From positions 1 to 6,013 of the forward strand of contig JAWVZU010000245.1 of the NCBI GenBank assembly GCA_033722075.1: a DNA stretch of 6,013 nt. The letters are read 5' to 3'. Shown in pieces: positions 4,912-6,013 of the stretch; position 1 is the stretch's first letter; each line of letters starts with the position of its first letter. The translations under genes were made by a program, and so were the position numbers. Below the pieces are notes generated by a model. That model ran no database searches. It was not told the origin of the DNA and saw nothing but the letters and a program-made list of their open reading frames with translations. The stretch comes from JAWVZU01 sp033722075. GTDB lineage: Bacteria > Pseudomonadota > Gammaproteobacteria > Xanthomonadales > SZUA-38.

Positions 4912-6013
4912 CTAGGCCGCCCACTGCTCGGCCAGCGCCTCGGCCTGGCGTAGCACCGTCTGCACGGCGGCGTCCTGAAGGTCCGGCGGATAACCGTACT
5001 TGCGCAGTATGCGTTTCACCAGAATGCGCATCCGGGCGCGCGCCGTCTCCCGGTGCTGCCAATCGACAGACGCATTGCTTTTCAGATTACTCAACAACTC
5101 GTGGGCGATGACCCGTAGCTGATCATTGCCCATGACCTCGACCGCACTCTCGTTCGCAGCCAGCGCGTCATAGAACGAGATCTCTTCGTCGCTGAGCCCT
5201 TCTTCCTCGCCCCGTTTGTGCGCCGCGCGGATGTCCTTGGCGAGTCGGATCAACTCCTGAATGACCCCCGCGGTCGTTATAGCGTTGGAGTGATAGCGAG
5301 CGATCGCCTCCTCCAGCCGCTCGGAGAAGGCGCGGGTCTGGACGACGTTGACCCGGCTCTGTGAGCGGATCTCGCCATTGATCAGTTTGCGCAGCGCTTC
5401 CATGGCGAGGTTCTTCTTTTCCATCCCTTGCACCTCGGCGAGGAACTCGTCGGAAAGGATGGAGATGTCCGGCGTCTCCAGCCCTGCGGCTTCGAGAATA
5501 TCGACGATCTCCGTCGAGACGACGGCGCGGCTGACAATCTGCTGCACGGCTAGGTCCCGCTCGGCGGAGGTCTTGCCCCGACCGGAGACACTCTTCGCCA
5601 ACGCCGCCCGCACAGTCTGGAAGAACCCGACCTCGTCACGGATCTCCCGCGCCTCGTCGCTGGCGGCGGCGAGGGCAAACGCCTTGGTCAGCGCCAGTAC
5701 GGCGTCGTTGAAGCGCCGGTGCGCGCGCTTCTTGCCGTCTTCAGTCGTTTCCTTGGCCGCCTCGTGCTGCTGCAGGGCCAGGATCCAGTCGATCGCCCCG
5801 GCGAGCGCTTCGAGGCGTTGCTGCGGCGTGCCGGTGAGCCCGGCCCGGTAGTCGAAGCCGTGGAACATGGCCGCGACGATCTCGTACTTCTCCTGCATCA
5901 CGGCGACCGCCTCGGCCTCATCGATGCCGGCGTGCTTGCGATCATCGCGCGAATACTGGCCGAGCGCCGCTTTCAGGTTCTGGGCGATGCCGATGTAGTC
6001 GACGACCAGTCCG
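4912..6013 (-). CDS. hsdR: type I restriction enzyme subunit R, C-terminal part
   Basis: HsdR is the ATP-dependent translocase and nuclease subunit of type I restriction-modification complexes (HsdR2M2S). The frame is open from the right edge to the TAG at 4914-4912, showing about 366 residues. GLVVDYIGIAQNLKAAL, at the very start of the visible part, is the segment following the helicase motor. The rest is the helical C-terminal domain (DUF3387-type in EcoR124-like subunits), which anchors the subunit to the methyltransferase core. Recognisable stretches are QEKYEIVAAMFHGFDY, ALTKAFALA, EEISFYDALAANESAVEVMG, ELLSNLKSNASVDW and the ending VKRILRKYGYPPDLQDAAV. The end looks natural, without frameshift. 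The nuclease and DEAD-box motor domains, and probably hsdM and hsdS, lie beyond 6013. A GTG at 5901-5899 is internal, since coding clearly continues upstream of it. No gene follows on this strand before 4660, so hsdR seems to be the last gene of its operon. Confidence 0.93.
   Translation of the reverse strand, partial: GLVVDYIGIAQNLKAALGQYSRDDRKHAGIDEAEAVAVMQEKYEIVAAMFHGFDYRAGLTGTPQQRLEALAGAIDWILALQQHEAAKETTEDGKKRAHRRFNDAVLALTKAFALAAASDEAREIRDEVGFFQTVRAALAKSVSGRGKTSAERDLAVQQIVSRAVVSTEIVDILEAAGLETPDISILSDEFLAEVQGMEKKNLAMEALRKLINGEIRSQSRVNVVQTRAFSERLEEAIARYHSNAITTAGVIQELIRLAKDIRAAHKRGEEEGLSDEEISFYDALAANESAVEVMGNDQLRVIAHELLSNLKSNASVDWQHRETARARMRILVKRILRKYGYPPDLQDAAVQTVLRQAEALAEQWAA

Noticed and set aside
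4712..4915. 67-aa plus-strand open frame ending in the hsdR stop region
   Set aside because: It passes through the GC-rich palindrome and is rich in Arg, Pro and Gly. Only its last ~18 residues look protein-like, and no ribosome binding site precedes the ATG.
5348..5851. 167-aa plus-strand open frame opposite hsdR
   Set aside because: It is the antisense shadow of hsdR and is Ser/Arg/Ala-rich with no motifs.
1..6013. CRISPR array, tRNA or rRNA genes, insertion sequence
   Set aside because: No regularly spaced repeats, no cloverleaf-like sequence with a TTCGA-type arm, no rRNA stretch, and no transposase or terminal repeats were seen on either strand.

Overview
This window looks like GC-rich chromosomal DNA of a gammaproteobacterium, probably a salt-adapted one. 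That placement is inferred from the protein types only: a cytoplasmic AnsA-type asparaginase, an AGCS amino-acid symporter and a type I restriction HsdR. The first ~150 bp differ. Read on the minus strand they encode a hydrophobic segment that resembles haloarchaeal NfeD-like membrane proteins, and it stops abruptly where a plus-strand gene becomes coding-like. This may be a recombination junction or a metagenomic assembly chimera.

Layout from left to right. (1) 1-149, minus: fragment of an NfeD-like membrane protein, cut by the window edge. (2) ~152-586, plus: C-terminal part of an unrecognised, probably exported, small protein whose N-terminus is lost at the junction. (3) 587-652: two small hairpins between convergent genes, a plausible two-way terminator. 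(4) 653-1678, minus: type I L-asparaginase, best started at a GTG behind a GGGAGG ribosome binding site. (5) 1697-1881: leader with two consecutive inverted repeats sharing the core CGGTCC. (6) 1882-3327, minus: alanine/glycine:cation symporter (AGCS family). (7) 3328-3889: 560-bp divergent regulatory region with no convincing gene. It holds a candidate promoter for the symporter, a cluster of short hairpins, a 9-bp tandem repeat, a good CRP-like site and a strong dyad. (8) 3890-4660, plus: unrecognised 256-aa protein with a strong ribosome binding site. (9) 4661-4911: GC-rich convergent intergenic region with a REP-like palindrome. (10) 4912-6013, minus: C-terminal ~366 residues of the type I restriction subunit HsdR, continuing past the right edge.

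The symporter and asparaginase lie on the same strand, transporter first. This suggests amino-acid uptake followed by deamidation to feed carbon and nitrogen metabolism, comparable in logic to the Bacillus subtilis glsA-glnT pair, where GlnT is also an AGCS protein. The HsdR gene is the distal end of a restriction-modification locus whose other parts lie beyond the right edge. The unknown 256-aa protein sits tail-to-tail with it. I see no complete novel system. The unexplained parts are the 256-aa orphan with its elaborate upstream region, the paired inverted repeats before ansA, and the left-edge junction.
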